Counted from the stretch's first letter, positions 1 to 5,989 are shown. The stretch: 7,967 nt of DNA from Eggerthella sp. CAG:209 (GCA_000436075.1 FR884646.1:1-7967); one strand, 5' to 3'. Numbers and translations: made by a program. The notes: generated by a model from the sequence alone, not told the origin.

Positions 1-204
1 CGGCACTTCTTTTTCTAAACACCCGGCATTGAGCCCAAACACCTCATTGATAACGCAGGCTCGATACCACTCCATGATGCCGGCCAGCGGGCCCGTCCCC
101 AAAGCCGCCCAGCGCTGCACCCGGGCACTCCACCCCAGCGTCCTCCCGAAATCGCCCGCAGCGCCGCCAGGTCCACCTTGCTCACGCGCCGGGCCAAGGT
201 TCAT
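1..204 (-). CDS. Possible 5' part of an unrecognised gene, open at the left edge, perhaps frameshifted
   Basis: From the ATG at 202-204 the minus strand stays open for 68 codons to the window edge. The later part reads like a real protein (TGPLAGIMEWYRACVINEV, then FGLNAG). The frame is free of stops upstream to 258, so a TTG at 238-240 is another possible start. Neither start has a good Shine-Dalgarno site. The early part of this frame is glycine-rich and unconvincing. The next frame, over about 140-197, gives a better stretch (ARRVSKVDLAALRAISG) with G/C-rich third positions. Joining the two frames near 130-150 would give one plausible protein, so a frameshift, and thus a pseudogene or a sequencing error, is possible. 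I recognise no family. Base composition is visibly more GC-rich than the adjacent 241-480 stretch. Low confidence that this is an intact gene. Confidence 0.3.
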   Translation of the reverse strand, partial: MNLGPAREQGGPGGAAGDFGRTLGWSARVQRWAALGTGPLAGIMEWYRACVINEVFGLNAGCLEKEVP

Positions 205-264
205 CCCGCTGCGTCGTTCGAGGCTATCTTGGGAGCCCAAAAACAGAAAAACGCCCTAAATTGT

Positions 265-398
265 AACTTTTTTGCGATTGGGGATTGCTGCGGGGCGCCA
301 AAGCGCGTATCTAGGCGCAAAAGCGCAGCAAATCGGCTGATCGACAGCCCGTTTTTGATTTGAAAGGACAAAAGAGAGTCCGCAATCGCAAAAAAGTT
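265..398. repeat. Inverted repeat with 20 bp arms, 19/20 matched
   Basis: The left arm 265-284 (aacttttttgcgattg, then ggga) and the right arm 379-398 are reverse complements with one mismatch; 16 bp of this (265-280 and 383-398) are perfect. Inside are a second, 8 bp inverted pair (ttgctgcg at 285-292 against 324-331) and a small hairpin GGCTG-ATCGA-CAGCC at 335-349 followed by CGTTTTT, which might act as a weak plus-strand terminator. The arms could be a duplicated protein binding site, the ends of a small non-autonomous element, or a structured RNA. The left arm lies directly upstream of the lone TACAAT on the minus strand. Confidence 0.6.
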
Positions 399-482
399 GC
401 ACAGACACCGGATTTTTTGTTTTCACAACAGGAAGATCGCCGTAACGGAGCAAAGCTTGAAAAAGGATATATGCAAGAAAAG

Positions 483-519
483 AGCGAGAGTCCCTCTGGC
501 AAGTGCGGATGGTGAAAAG
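483..519. repeat. Degenerate repeat copy 1
   Basis: This stretch begins agcgagagtcc and ends ggtgaaaag. It lines up with the two copies at 631-670 and 693-731, sharing the opening agcgag, the central gtgcggatg/gtacagatg block and a closing aaaag. It is the most diverged and most distant copy. A shorter match to the same opening (gagagtccg at 374-382) lies in the right arm region of the 265-398 inverted repeat. No function can be assigned. Confidence 0.4.
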
Positions 520-618
520 ACGCCCGCAGCAGCAACGGGCATAGGGCGCAGGCGCAGCGGGGCTGTAAATGGCACGAGATCGGCAGCGCAGCGGGCGGCA
601 GCGGCGGCGCAGGGCACA

Positions 619-731
619 CGCCAATAAATCAGCGAGAGTCCGTCCGGTGAGTACAGATGACGAGAAAAAGTCTGGACATGCGCCAGTAAATCAGCGAGCG
701 TCGTTCTGACGAGTACAGGTAAATTGAAAAG
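619..731. repeat. Tandem repeat copies 2 and 3
   Basis: Copy 2 (619-656) and copy 3 (681-718) both run cgccartaaatcagcgag, then a variable stretch of about 15 bases, then gagtacag. They are 62 bp apart. Copy 3 is also the left arm of the 698-798 palindrome, so copy 2 is a diverged duplicate of that palindrome's left end with its flank. The 62 bp period is not a multiple of three and the minus-strand frame shifts between copies, so these are non-coding repeats. Confidence 0.6.
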
Positions 732-798
732 CCCATGGGGCTGGCCTAATGTGCCGCCCCATGGGCTTTGAAATTTTCCTGTGCCGTCAGAACGACGC
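698..798. repeat. Long imperfect palindrome, MITE- or REP-like, with a terminator-type core
   Basis: The left arm 698-741 and right arm 756-798 are reverse complements at 39 of 43 aligned positions, with one extra base (a712). The outer 14 bp (gcgtcgttctgacg at 698-711, cgtcagaacgacgc at 785-798) and the inner 14 bp (728-741 with 756-769) are perfect. The loop is 14 nt. Mismatches fall only between the outer and inner blocks. Either strand transcribed through it would fold into a long hairpin. The size, the perfect ends and the nearby degenerate end copies suggest a small non-autonomous mobile element, but no element family is recognised and no clear target-site duplication is seen. Confidence 0.65.
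728..769. terminator. Likely bidirectional terminator hairpin in the palindrome core
   Basis: A perfect 14 bp stem joins aaagcccatggggc to gccccatgggcttt around a 14 nt loop. On the minus strand the stem ends in TTTT followed by CAATTT; on the plus strand it ends in TTT followed by GAAATTTT. Both sides are therefore only partly U-rich. It lies about 115 bp past the main operon terminator and could catch read-through of divIVA transcripts or stop transcription from the left. Confidence 0.55.
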
Positions 799-799
799 G

Positions 800-882
800 C
801 AGCGTCATTGCGTTTCGCATGACTTGCGCTGTCCGCTAGGACGACGCAACCAAACTGCACAGCGTCATTGCGTTTCGCATGA
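800..882. repeat. Perfect 23 bp direct repeat, two copies 60 bp apart
   Basis: Copies at 800-822 and 860-882 are identical (begin cagcgtcattg, end cgcatga). Each is preceded by a related 15 bp block: ccgtcagaacgacgc at 784-798 and ccgctaggacgacgc at 833-847 (12 of 15 identical). So the right end of the 698-798 palindrome, with its flank, also occurs twice. The second copy abuts the A-run that encodes the U-tract of the operon terminator. Confidence 0.7.
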
Positions 883-909
883 AAAAGGGCTTGCCGTAGG
901 CAAGCCCTT
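882..909 (-). terminator. Intrinsic terminator of the division operon, after divIVA
   Basis: The 885-895 and 899-909 arms form an 11 bp stem (aagggcttgcc/ggcaagccctt) with a 3 nt loop. On the minus strand the stem runs straight into TTTTT. It starts 4 bp past the divIVA stop codon. This is a textbook Rho-independent terminator and marks the 3' end of the cluster. Confidence 0.9.
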
Positions 910-913
910 AAAA

Positions 914-1762
914 CTAGTCCATATCGTCAAACGAGAAGGTATCGTCTGCATCGCCATAACCGGAGAAATCCTTCGATGCGGTCGAAGGCTTCGGTGTTGC
1001 AGGAGCGGAGGCTCCGGGCGTTACCGTGGGCGTAGTGTAGGTTGCCACAGCAGGGCTGGGTTCCCAAGTGGCAGCAGCGGGCTTTTCGGCCTCAACTTTC
1101 TGCTGAGTGCCAGCGGAGCTTGTAGCATCAAACGTGGTCATTTCAAGCAATTCGGCAGGAATGTCGATACCAGCAGTAACCTCGCCACCGATTTCGGCAA
1201 GGCGCTGAGTTGCGGAGCCGATGAATTCCTTCAGCATATCCTGGTACTGCTCGCGAACCTTTTCGCGGCTGGAAGAAAGCTCGTTGATGTGATCGATGAC
1301 CTTCTGCTTTTCGGCATTGGCCTTCTCGAGGATACGACGACCTTCGTCTTCGGCGTTCTGGCGGGTCTGCCCAGCATCGGCCTTGGCCTTGGAAACAATT
1401 TCATCAGCGGTACGCTGAGCAACAATAAGAGCCTGCGCGATAGCGGTGTCGTCGCTCTTACGGTCGCGCAACTTCGCCTCGAGCTCGGCGATCATAGCGT
1501 CTTTCTCGGCAACCAAAGCAGGATCGATGCCTGCAGGCTTTGCCTCTTCGTCAGACGCAGCAGCCGGGCGCCCAGAGATAACCTCAGTGCGAGAAGCAGA
1601 GGCTGCCTCTTTAACCTGAACGCGCAGACGAGCGATTTCGTCGTTCAGATCGTCGATCTCGGAAGCAACGCGCTCGAGAAATACATCCACTTCGTCAACG
1701 TCGTAACCGCGACGCTCGATTTTGAAGCTCTGATTCTGGATGTCGGAAGAGGTGATGGCCAT
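914..1762 (-). CDS. divIVA: DivIVA family cell-division/polar growth scaffold
   Basis: DivIVA (Wag31 in mycobacteria) is a cytoplasmic coiled-coil protein that binds negatively curved membrane at septa and poles and recruits wall-growth and division proteins. The 282 residue product has the family's N-terminal lipid-binding domain: DIQNQSF at 7-13, then RRGYDVDEVDVFL at 17-29. Coiled coil follows at about 29-55 and 83-190, with alanine/glutamate/lysine-rich heptads. Residues 220-262 form a low-complexity Ala/Pro/Thr linker, and the tail (264-282) is acidic with aromatic residues, ending DDTFSFDDMD. The start has a good Shine-Dalgarno site (AAGGGGAG at 1769-1776, spacer 6). It is the last gene of the operon, 37 bp after ylmG, and is followed at once by a strong terminator. 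The long tail resembles actinobacterial more than short firmicute DivIVA. The family call is secure. Confidence 0.95.
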   Translation of the reverse strand: MAITSSDIQNQSFKIERRGYDVDEVDVFLERVASEIDDLNDEIARLRVQVKEAASASRTEVISGRPAAASDEEAKPAGIDPALVAEKDAMIAELEAKLRDRKSDDTAIAQALIVAQRTADEIVSKAKADAGQTRQNAEDEGRRILEKANAEKQKVIDHINELSSSREKVREQYQDMLKEFIGSATQRLAEIGGEVTAGIDIPAELLEMTTFDATSSAGTQQKVEAEKPAAATWEPSPAVATYTTPTVTPGASAPATPKPSTASKDFSGYGDADDTFSFDDMD

Positions 1763-1799
1763 AGAAAACTCCCCTTATCTGGTTATTCAAACAGCTGCG

Positions 1800-2066
1800 C
1801 TAGATAAGTACAGCTAAAAAATTTACTATCAGACGTACTCCAAACTGTAACACAAGCAATGCCACGATTGGGCTAACGTCCACCATTCCTCCAATAGGGG
1901 GAATGAAGCGCCTGAACAGGTCAAGGAACGGATCGCAGATCTTTCCCAGCGCATGGTAAACATCGGTAATGATGCCCCCACCCATGGGGATCCAGGACAT
2001 CATCACATACACGAAGATCACAAAACTGTATGCATCGGCCAAGCTGACCAAAAGCATGCTGATCAT
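1800..2066 (-). CDS. ylmG: YlmG/YggT family small membrane protein
   Basis: This 88 residue protein is the normal size for the single-unit YggT family. It has two hydrophobic segments, about 2-24 and 65-87, joined by a loop carrying the family signature: W25, PFL at 46-48, RRFIPP at 52-57, and DVSPIVALLVL at 63-73. Members are inner-membrane proteins linked genetically to division (the ylm cluster next to sepF), septum placement and, in plastids, nucleoid distribution; the molecular activity is unknown. The ATG has AAGGAG at 2076-2081 with a 9 nt spacer. It sits 41 bp after sepF and 37 bp before divIVA. In many Bacillota ylmH lies between ylmG and divIVA; it is absent here. Confidence 0.92.
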   Translation of the reverse strand: MISMLLVSLADAYSFVIFVYVMMSWIPMGGGIITDVYHALGKICDPFLDLFRRFIPPIGGMVDVSPIVALLVLQFGVRLIVNFLAVLI

Positions 2067-2107
2067 GTACTAAAACTCCTTATGCTCGTAATGGGCACCT
2101 TAAAAGA

Positions 2108-2983
2108 CTACGACTTCAGCACACCCTGTTTAGCCAGGTTATGCTTCTCTTCGAGCGTGAGTTCTTTGCCCTGAAGGACTACGAACGTCTTCTCGGCAAG
2201 GCAATCAACCTGCGCAGTGAGGGCAGAAGCAACGCCGAACGAAAAATCAAGTACGCGCTTGGAAAGAGCCGGATCGGTTTGGCGAAGGTACAGCACCACA
2301 ATCTTGCCCGCACGAACCGATTGGGCGATCGAGGACGCGTCTTCATATGACGCCGGCTTGAGGACGACGATCTCGCGAGCAAGACTCGTACCATGGGCGG
2401 AGCCCACATTGGCACCATCAGACAAACCCGAAACAGAACCGGAAGGAGCCGCGGATGGAGTGAACAGGGAGTCGAGGCCAGCCGAAGAGGAAGCACTTGC
2501 AGACGAGCTCTGCTTATAGGGCGAAACGAAATCGGTATACGATGATGCAGGGATGCTGAAATCTTCAGCAATCTTGGAGACCGATTTCTTTTCTTCAGCA
2601 GCCGTGCGTTGAGACACGCTGGGAAGTTCCATGGTGGGCTTTGCTGCAACATCGGATACGCCATAAGCACTCGTGGTTGCGCGAATATCGCCCGAGCTTA
2701 CCAACTGAGCCGAAGAGAAGCGGCTCGATCGCGAACCTGCAGGACGGGAAGACCCTGTGGAACGCGTGGTATATTCCAGACGATCATAAGGATCGCCGTA
2801 GGTATCCGGGTCGTAACCAGAATCATAAGAACCCTGAGCTGGCTCGGGATCGGCATAGTCGTCGTAGTAGGGATCATCGTAGTAATCGTCGCGACGATCC
2901 GAACGACCGCCGCCGAAACCAAGCTTGTCCTTCAAATCGCCGAACAGTTCACTTGCCGACATAGAGGGACGCGGAAAATCCAT
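2108..2983 (-). CDS. sepF: SepF, FtsZ membrane anchor and division protein, with long linker
   Basis: SepF tethers FtsZ polymers to the membrane and bundles them at the septum. In Actinomycetota it is thought to take the place of FtsA. Of 291 residues, the N-terminus has a short amphipathic stretch (SELFGDLKDKLGF, 11-23), the expected membrane anchor. A Tyr/Asp-rich acidic segment follows at 32-71, then about 130 residues of Ser/Ala-rich linker. The SepF core is C-terminal (203-272): REIVVLKP, a YEDA helix, RVLDFSFG at 243-250, and FVVL at 267-270. Compared with usual SepF, the VNL-type strand reads LYL and the glycine after the second helix is replaced (ALTA). The first ATG is favoured over Met8 because GAAGGGAAG lies at 2990-2998, whereas Met8 has no site. 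The neighbours ylmE and ylmG, with 44 and 41 bp gaps, fit the canonical order. Confidence 0.9.
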   Translation of the reverse strand: MDFPRPSMSASELFGDLKDKLGFGGGRSDRRDDYYDDPYYDDYADPEPAQGSYDSGYDPDTYGDPYDRLEYTTRSTGSSRPAGSRSSRFSSAQLVSSGDIRATTSAYGVSDVAAKPTMELPSVSQRTAAEEKKSVSKIAEDFSIPASSYTDFVSPYKQSSSASASSSAGLDSLFTPSAAPSGSVSGLSDGANVGSAHGTSLAREIVVLKPASYEDASSIAQSVRAGKIVVLYLRQTDPALSKRVLDFSFGVASALTAQVDCLAEKTFVVLQGKELTLEEKHNLAKQGVLKS

Positions 2984-3027
2984 GATGGTCTTCCCTTCTG
3001 ATCAATCAAACAAATAAAGAGGCTGCC

Positions 3028-3726
3028 TTACGCGTTTTCGAACGAATCGCTGAAAATAGCACGCCCAATCCTCACTATGGTAGAGCCATAGCGCAACGCC
3101 ACTGGCCAGTCTTCGGTCATGCCCATAGAAAGAGCAGACAAACGAGCAGTACCCTCTTCCTGGGAAAACGTGTCGTTAAGCTCACTTTCCAAGTTGGCAA
3201 GGCCTGAAAACGTTGCATTGATGAGCTCTTCTTCAGCACGTGGCGCCATACTCATAAGGCCCTCGATTTTAACATGCTCAAGGCTACGTGCCCGCTCGAT
3301 AATGCCCTTAACCTCGCTGGGCTCAAAGCCGCTTTTGCTTTCCTCGCCCGAAACGTTGACTTCGAGCAGAACGCGCTGGCACTTGTCAATTGCCGCAGCG
3401 GCTGCATCAATTTTGGCAAGATGCGCTTCCTTGCATACCGAATGGATAAGCGTAGCAGCAGAAACAATTTCAGGAATGCGGCGCGACTGGATGTTGCCGA
3501 TGAAATGCCACTCCATATCAGGGAAGGCCCTTTGTTTGCGTACCAGTTCATCGGGACGGTTTTCGCCAAACGCCCTTGCGCCCGCATCGATAGCCAGTTG
3601 CACCTGATCAACGTCTACCGTCTTGGAAACAGCCAGAAGCAAAACTTCTTCCGGATCACGACCAAGTTCCTTGCAAACCTGGTCAACCTCAGAACGTACA
3701 TGCTTATATCTCGTTGCCGTGCTCAT
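3028..3726 (-). CDS. ylmE: YlmE/YggS family PLP-binding homeostasis protein
   Basis: YggS/PROSC proteins bind pyridoxal 5'-phosphate without a known catalytic reaction and keep PLP and amino-acid pools balanced. The 232 residue product has the full family pattern of a single TIM barrel: LLAVSK with the PLP lysine at Lys35, AFGENRPDEL at 52-61, WHFIGNIQSRR at 73-83, NVSGEESKSGF, GLMSMAP, LSMGMTEDW and finally RYGSTIVRIGRAIFS. The start is set at 3726, where AAAGGAG lies at 3735-3741 with an 8 nt spacer. An in-frame ATG 11 codons upstream (3757-3759) has no clear site and would add a basic stretch not typical of the family. The gene sits between pgeF and sepF, as in Bacillota and Actinomycetota. 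Its presence in the division cluster is conserved, but the reason is not established. Confidence 0.93.
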   Translation of the reverse strand: MSTATRYKHVRSEVDQVCKELGRDPEEVLLLAVSKTVDVDQVQLAIDAGARAFGENRPDELVRKQRAFPDMEWHFIGNIQSRRIPEIVSAATLIHSVCKEAHLAKIDAAAAAIDKCQRVLLEVNVSGEESKSGFEPSEVKGIIERARSLEHVKIEGLMSMAPRAEEELINATFSGLANLESELNDTFSQEEGTARLSALSMGMTEDWPVALRYGSTIVRIGRAIFSDSFENA

Positions 3727-3903
3727 AGAAGGAGCTCCTTTCGATTTACGTTTTAGCATACCGCGCCTACCATGCTGCCAGGCATATTTTTAGCAACGAA
3801 CCAGCAACAGAAGACCAAAACGACGCGATTCCCGCCTCGATTGCAAGCAAAAGAAGAGGCAACATGAACTTCCAGCCACCACTCCCCCTGCCCGAATCGG
3901 GCA
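3727..3903 (-). other. 177 bp gap between pgeF and ylmE with small hairpin at the pgeF stop
   Basis: This is the longest gap inside the operon. A 15 bp interrupted palindrome, tgcccga-a-tcgggca (3889-3903), touches the pgeF stop codon. On the minus strand it is followed by GGGGGAG, not a U-tract, so it is not a standard terminator; it may protect or pause the transcript. No convincing promoter is visible, although TTGCTG and a TATGCC about 15 bp apart lie near the middle. No reading frame here looks like a protein. Confidence 0.4.
3729..3741 (-). promoter_or_regulatory. Shine-Dalgarno site of ylmE inside a 12 bp palindrome
   Basis: AAAGGAG (3735-3741) fixes the ylmE start at 3726. It is part of the perfect palindrome aaggagctcctt (3729-3740). 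The self-complementarity could let the site pair with itself between transcripts or be bound by a protein. It may also be chance. Confidence 0.6.
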
Positions 3904-4761
3904 TTAGCGGGTCCTAACGGCAAAGGCACCATGGCGGCCGCAGGTACCACCCTGCCCACGGTATGAGAAGAATTCGCTATTCTCACATACCGTGCATTTG
4001 GCCAAATCGCAAATACGCAAGCGACTTACGCCTGCCCGTTCAAGTTGGATTCGAAGCCCTTCCGCCAAATCGATATGGCTGCCGTCGAAAGCGCACTCCT
4101 CCCCGAATTGAGACACGAAACGAGCATGTACATCCGCACCCGTCTCAAAGCACTCTGGTCCAATATGCGGACCGATATAGATGTTGTAGGTCGAAGCGGC
4201 GTCGGCACCCAACAGGGCCTCGTCCGCATACGCCATACTGCGCACCGCCTTCACGGAAATAAGATTGTCCACCCCGCGCCAACCCGCATGCACTACCGCA
4301 AAGCGCCCTGTTGGAGAAACAATGATAACGGGTACGCAGTCGGCATAGCACAGAAGGGCTGCTGCATTTAAGGCATGCACCACCAATCCATCGGCTCCGT
4401 CTTGCGCCTGCAGAGCTAATTCATGTGCCTGAGCAGGTGCAAGCGGCGTGTCAATACTCCCGGGATCGCCCAGCTCGAGCACGGTATCACCGTGAACTTG
4501 ATTCGGAACAAACAGGGGCGCATCTTCGCATGCGAAAGCCTGCTGAACGCGGCGGCGGTTCTCCTGGACACTGACAAGGTCGTCCTTCACATGAGAGCCA
4601 AGGTTGAGTGAATTGTATGGTCCTTCGCTCACACCGCCTTCGCGCGTGGTAAACGCGATGCGCACGCCGGTAGCAACGTAGAGCGCTTCGTCGGAATAAG
4701 CGGGAATAGACGCAAAACGACCCTTGGTCAACTCAGGGTCGGGTAGAACAAGGGTCGTCAT
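3904..4761 (-). CDS. pgeF: PgeF/YlmD, multicopper-laccase-like peptidoglycan editing factor
   Basis: This belongs to the DUF152/YfiH family. Members have been described as polyphenol oxidase-like, as purine nucleoside phosphorylase/adenosine deaminase, and, in E. coli, as removing wrongly built UDP-MurNAc-L-Ser. The 285 residue protein carries the metal-site residues in order: His90 in NQVHGDT, Cys142 in YADCVPV and His158 in VVHAGWRG. It also has ADGLV, YIGPHIGPECFETG and the C-terminal CTVCENSEFFSYRGQGGTCGR region. The start at 4761 has AAGAAGG at 4768-4774, spacer 6. An in-frame ATG ten codons earlier (4789-4791) lacks such a site. It follows ftsZ by 44 bp, the ylmD position. Family is certain; the substrate in this organism is not. 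Confidence 0.92.
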   Translation of the reverse strand: MTTLVLPDPELTKGRFASIPAYSDEALYVATGVRIAFTTREGGVSEGPYNSLNLGSHVKDDLVSVQENRRRVQQAFACEDAPLFVPNQVHGDTVLELGDPGSIDTPLAPAQAHELALQAQDGADGLVVHALNAAALLCYADCVPVIIVSPTGRFAVVHAGWRGVDNLISVKAVRSMAYADEALLGADAASTYNIYIGPHIGPECFETGADVHARFVSQFGEECAFDGSHIDLAEGLRIQLERAGVSRLRICDLAKCTVCENSEFFSYRGQGGTCGRHGAFAVRTR

Positions 4762-4805
4762 AAAAAGCCTTCTTACGTTGAAAGCAAACAATGCAAGTAT
4801 GTAAT

Positions 4806-5918
4806 TTACTGACGCTTCAGGAAATCAGGGATGTAATCCTCGTCGGCAAAACGGGGCTCGGAAGGATACAGCGGGCGCTGAGAGCTGCTGGTTTTCTGAG
4901 CAGAAGCGGTAGAAGAGCCAAATGCGTTATCGCGGCGACCGAAGTCGATAGCAGGCTGCGAGCTTGTAGCCTTGAAGCCGGTTGCGATAACCGTGATGCG
5001 GATGGTGTCGCCCAGCTCTTCATCAACGATCTGACCATAGATGATGTTAGCGTTTTCGTCGGCAACAGCTTCGACGACCTTAGCAGCTTCATCGACCTCG
5101 GAAAGAGCCAGGTCAGGACCGCCAGCGATAGAGAACAGGATGCGAGAAGCGCCCGCAATAGAGGTTTCGAGCAAGTTGGAGTTGATTGCCTGCTGCGCAG
5201 CATCCAATGCGCGGGAATCGCCAGAAGCAAGGCCGATACCCATCATTGCCGTACCCGCGTCCTTCATGACGGTGCGGATGTCGGCGAAGTCGAGGTTGAT
5301 CAGACCAGGAATGGTAATGAGATCGGTAACGCCCTGAATACCCTGACGCAGCGTATCGTCGGCGATGCGGAATGCATCGAGCATGCTGGTCTTCTTTTCC
5401 ACAATCTCGAGCAGACGATCGTTCGGGATAACGATGAGGGTGTCTACCTTCTGAGAGAGATAGTCGATACCCTGCTCTGCCTGATTGCGGCGAAGACGAC
5501 CCTCAAAGCTGAAGGGCTTGGTGACAATGCCGACGGTAAGGGCACCGATTTCCTCGCGAGCGATTTCTGCAACTACAGGAGCTGCACCGGTACCAGTGCC
5601 GCCGCCTTCACCTGCGGTAACGAAAACCATGTCGGCATCGGCAAGAGCTTCGCGAATCTCGGAACGGGATTCCTCTGCTGCCTGACAGCCAACCTCGGGG
5701 TTGGCACCTGCGCCCAGACCACGGGTAATTTCTTCGCCGATATGGATAGTCTTATCAGCATCGGAAAGAAGAAGGGCCTGACGGTCAGTATTAACGGCGA
5801 TAAATTCAACGCCTTTGATGCCGGCTTCAACCATGCGGTTTACGGCATTCGTGCCGCCGCCGCCAACGCCGACAACTTTGATAACCGCAAGATTATCGTT
5901 GCCAAGAATCTGTTGCAT
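4806..5918 (-). CDS. ftsZ: FtsZ, tubulin-like cell-division GTPase
   Basis: FtsZ polymerises with GTP into the cytokinetic ring that recruits the divisome. The 370 residue protein has a short N-terminus, then VVGVGGGGTNAVNRM (15-29), the tubulin signature GGGTGTG at 105-111 and the T7 catalytic loop NLDFAD at 208-213, with Asp210 and Asp213 completing the neighbouring subunit's active site. The GTPase and C-terminal domains end near residue 316. A short Ser/Ala-rich linker of about 40 residues leads to the conserved C-terminal peptide DEDYIPDFLKRQ (359-370), the binding site for SepF and other partners. The start matches the family's usual N-terminus, although its Shine-Dalgarno site is weak (GAAAGCGAG region). 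A promoter lies in the 122 bp gap upstream. There is no ftsA next to it, so membrane anchoring probably depends on SepF. Confidence 0.98.
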   Translation of the reverse strand: MQQILGNDNLAVIKVVGVGGGGTNAVNRMVEAGIKGVEFIAVNTDRQALLLSDADKTIHIGEEITRGLGAGANPEVGCQAAEESRSEIREALADADMVFVTAGEGGGTGTGAAPVVAEIAREEIGALTVGIVTKPFSFEGRLRRNQAEQGIDYLSQKVDTLIVIPNDRLLEIVEKKTSMLDAFRIADDTLRQGIQGVTDLITIPGLINLDFADIRTVMKDAGTAMMGIGLASGDSRALDAAQQAINSNLLETSIAGASRILFSIAGGPDLALSEVDEAAKVVEAVADENANIIYGQIVDEELGDTIRITVIATGFKATSSQPAIDFGRRDNAFGSSTASAQKTSSSQRPLYPSEPRFADEDYIPDFLKRQ

Positions 5919-5989
5919 TATGTGCTCGCTTTCGATTTCATTTCAGCGCTGCCCCACAAGGACAGAAAGCCCCAGGAGACACTTGGATT

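Larger units (their letters stand above)
205..913. other. Intergenic region of about 700 bp rich in repeats, no supported gene
   Basis: No reading frame here has both a ribosome binding site and protein-like composition. The frames that exist run through hairpins and repeat copies. The segment contains, left to right: an AT-rich part with a 20 bp inverted repeat (265-284/379-398), a GCAG-rich part around 525-617, degenerate direct repeats (483-519, 619-670, 681-731), a 101 bp imperfect palindrome (698-798), a perfect 23 bp direct repeat (800-822, 860-882) and the operon terminator (885-909). A lone TACAAT at 260-265 on the minus strand could be a -10 box for whatever gene lies at the left edge, but no -35 box is recognisable. 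Confidence 0.7.

Noticed and set aside
397..627. Plus-strand open frame of 76 codons
   Set aside because: The composition follows the GCAG-rich stretch; there is no convincing start site and no recognisable domain.
423..860. Minus-strand open frame of 145 codons in the intergenic region
   Set aside because: It runs through the palindrome and repeat copies and lacks a ribosome binding site. The repeat copies fall in different frames, which argues against coding.
483..882. Possible CRISPR array
   Set aside because: Only two or three diverged copies, unequal spacing, no cas genes, and the sequence forms long hairpins instead of repeat-spacer units.
749..1807. Plus-strand open frame of 352 codons opposite divIVA
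   Set aside because: It starts in the repeat region, crosses the operon terminator hairpin and runs antisense to divIVA; the product is not protein-like.
3757..3759. Upstream ATG for ylmE
   Set aside because: No Shine-Dalgarno site, and the extra 11 residues are atypical; the ATG at 3724-3726 has AAAGGAG at proper spacing.
3753..3986. Minus-strand frame of 77 codons overlapping the end of pgeF
   Set aside because: It overlaps the conserved C-terminal coding region of pgeF in another frame and has no family resemblance or ribosome binding site.
4789..4791. Upstream ATG for pgeF
   Set aside because: No Shine-Dalgarno site; the ATG at 4759-4761 has AAGAAGG six bases upstream.
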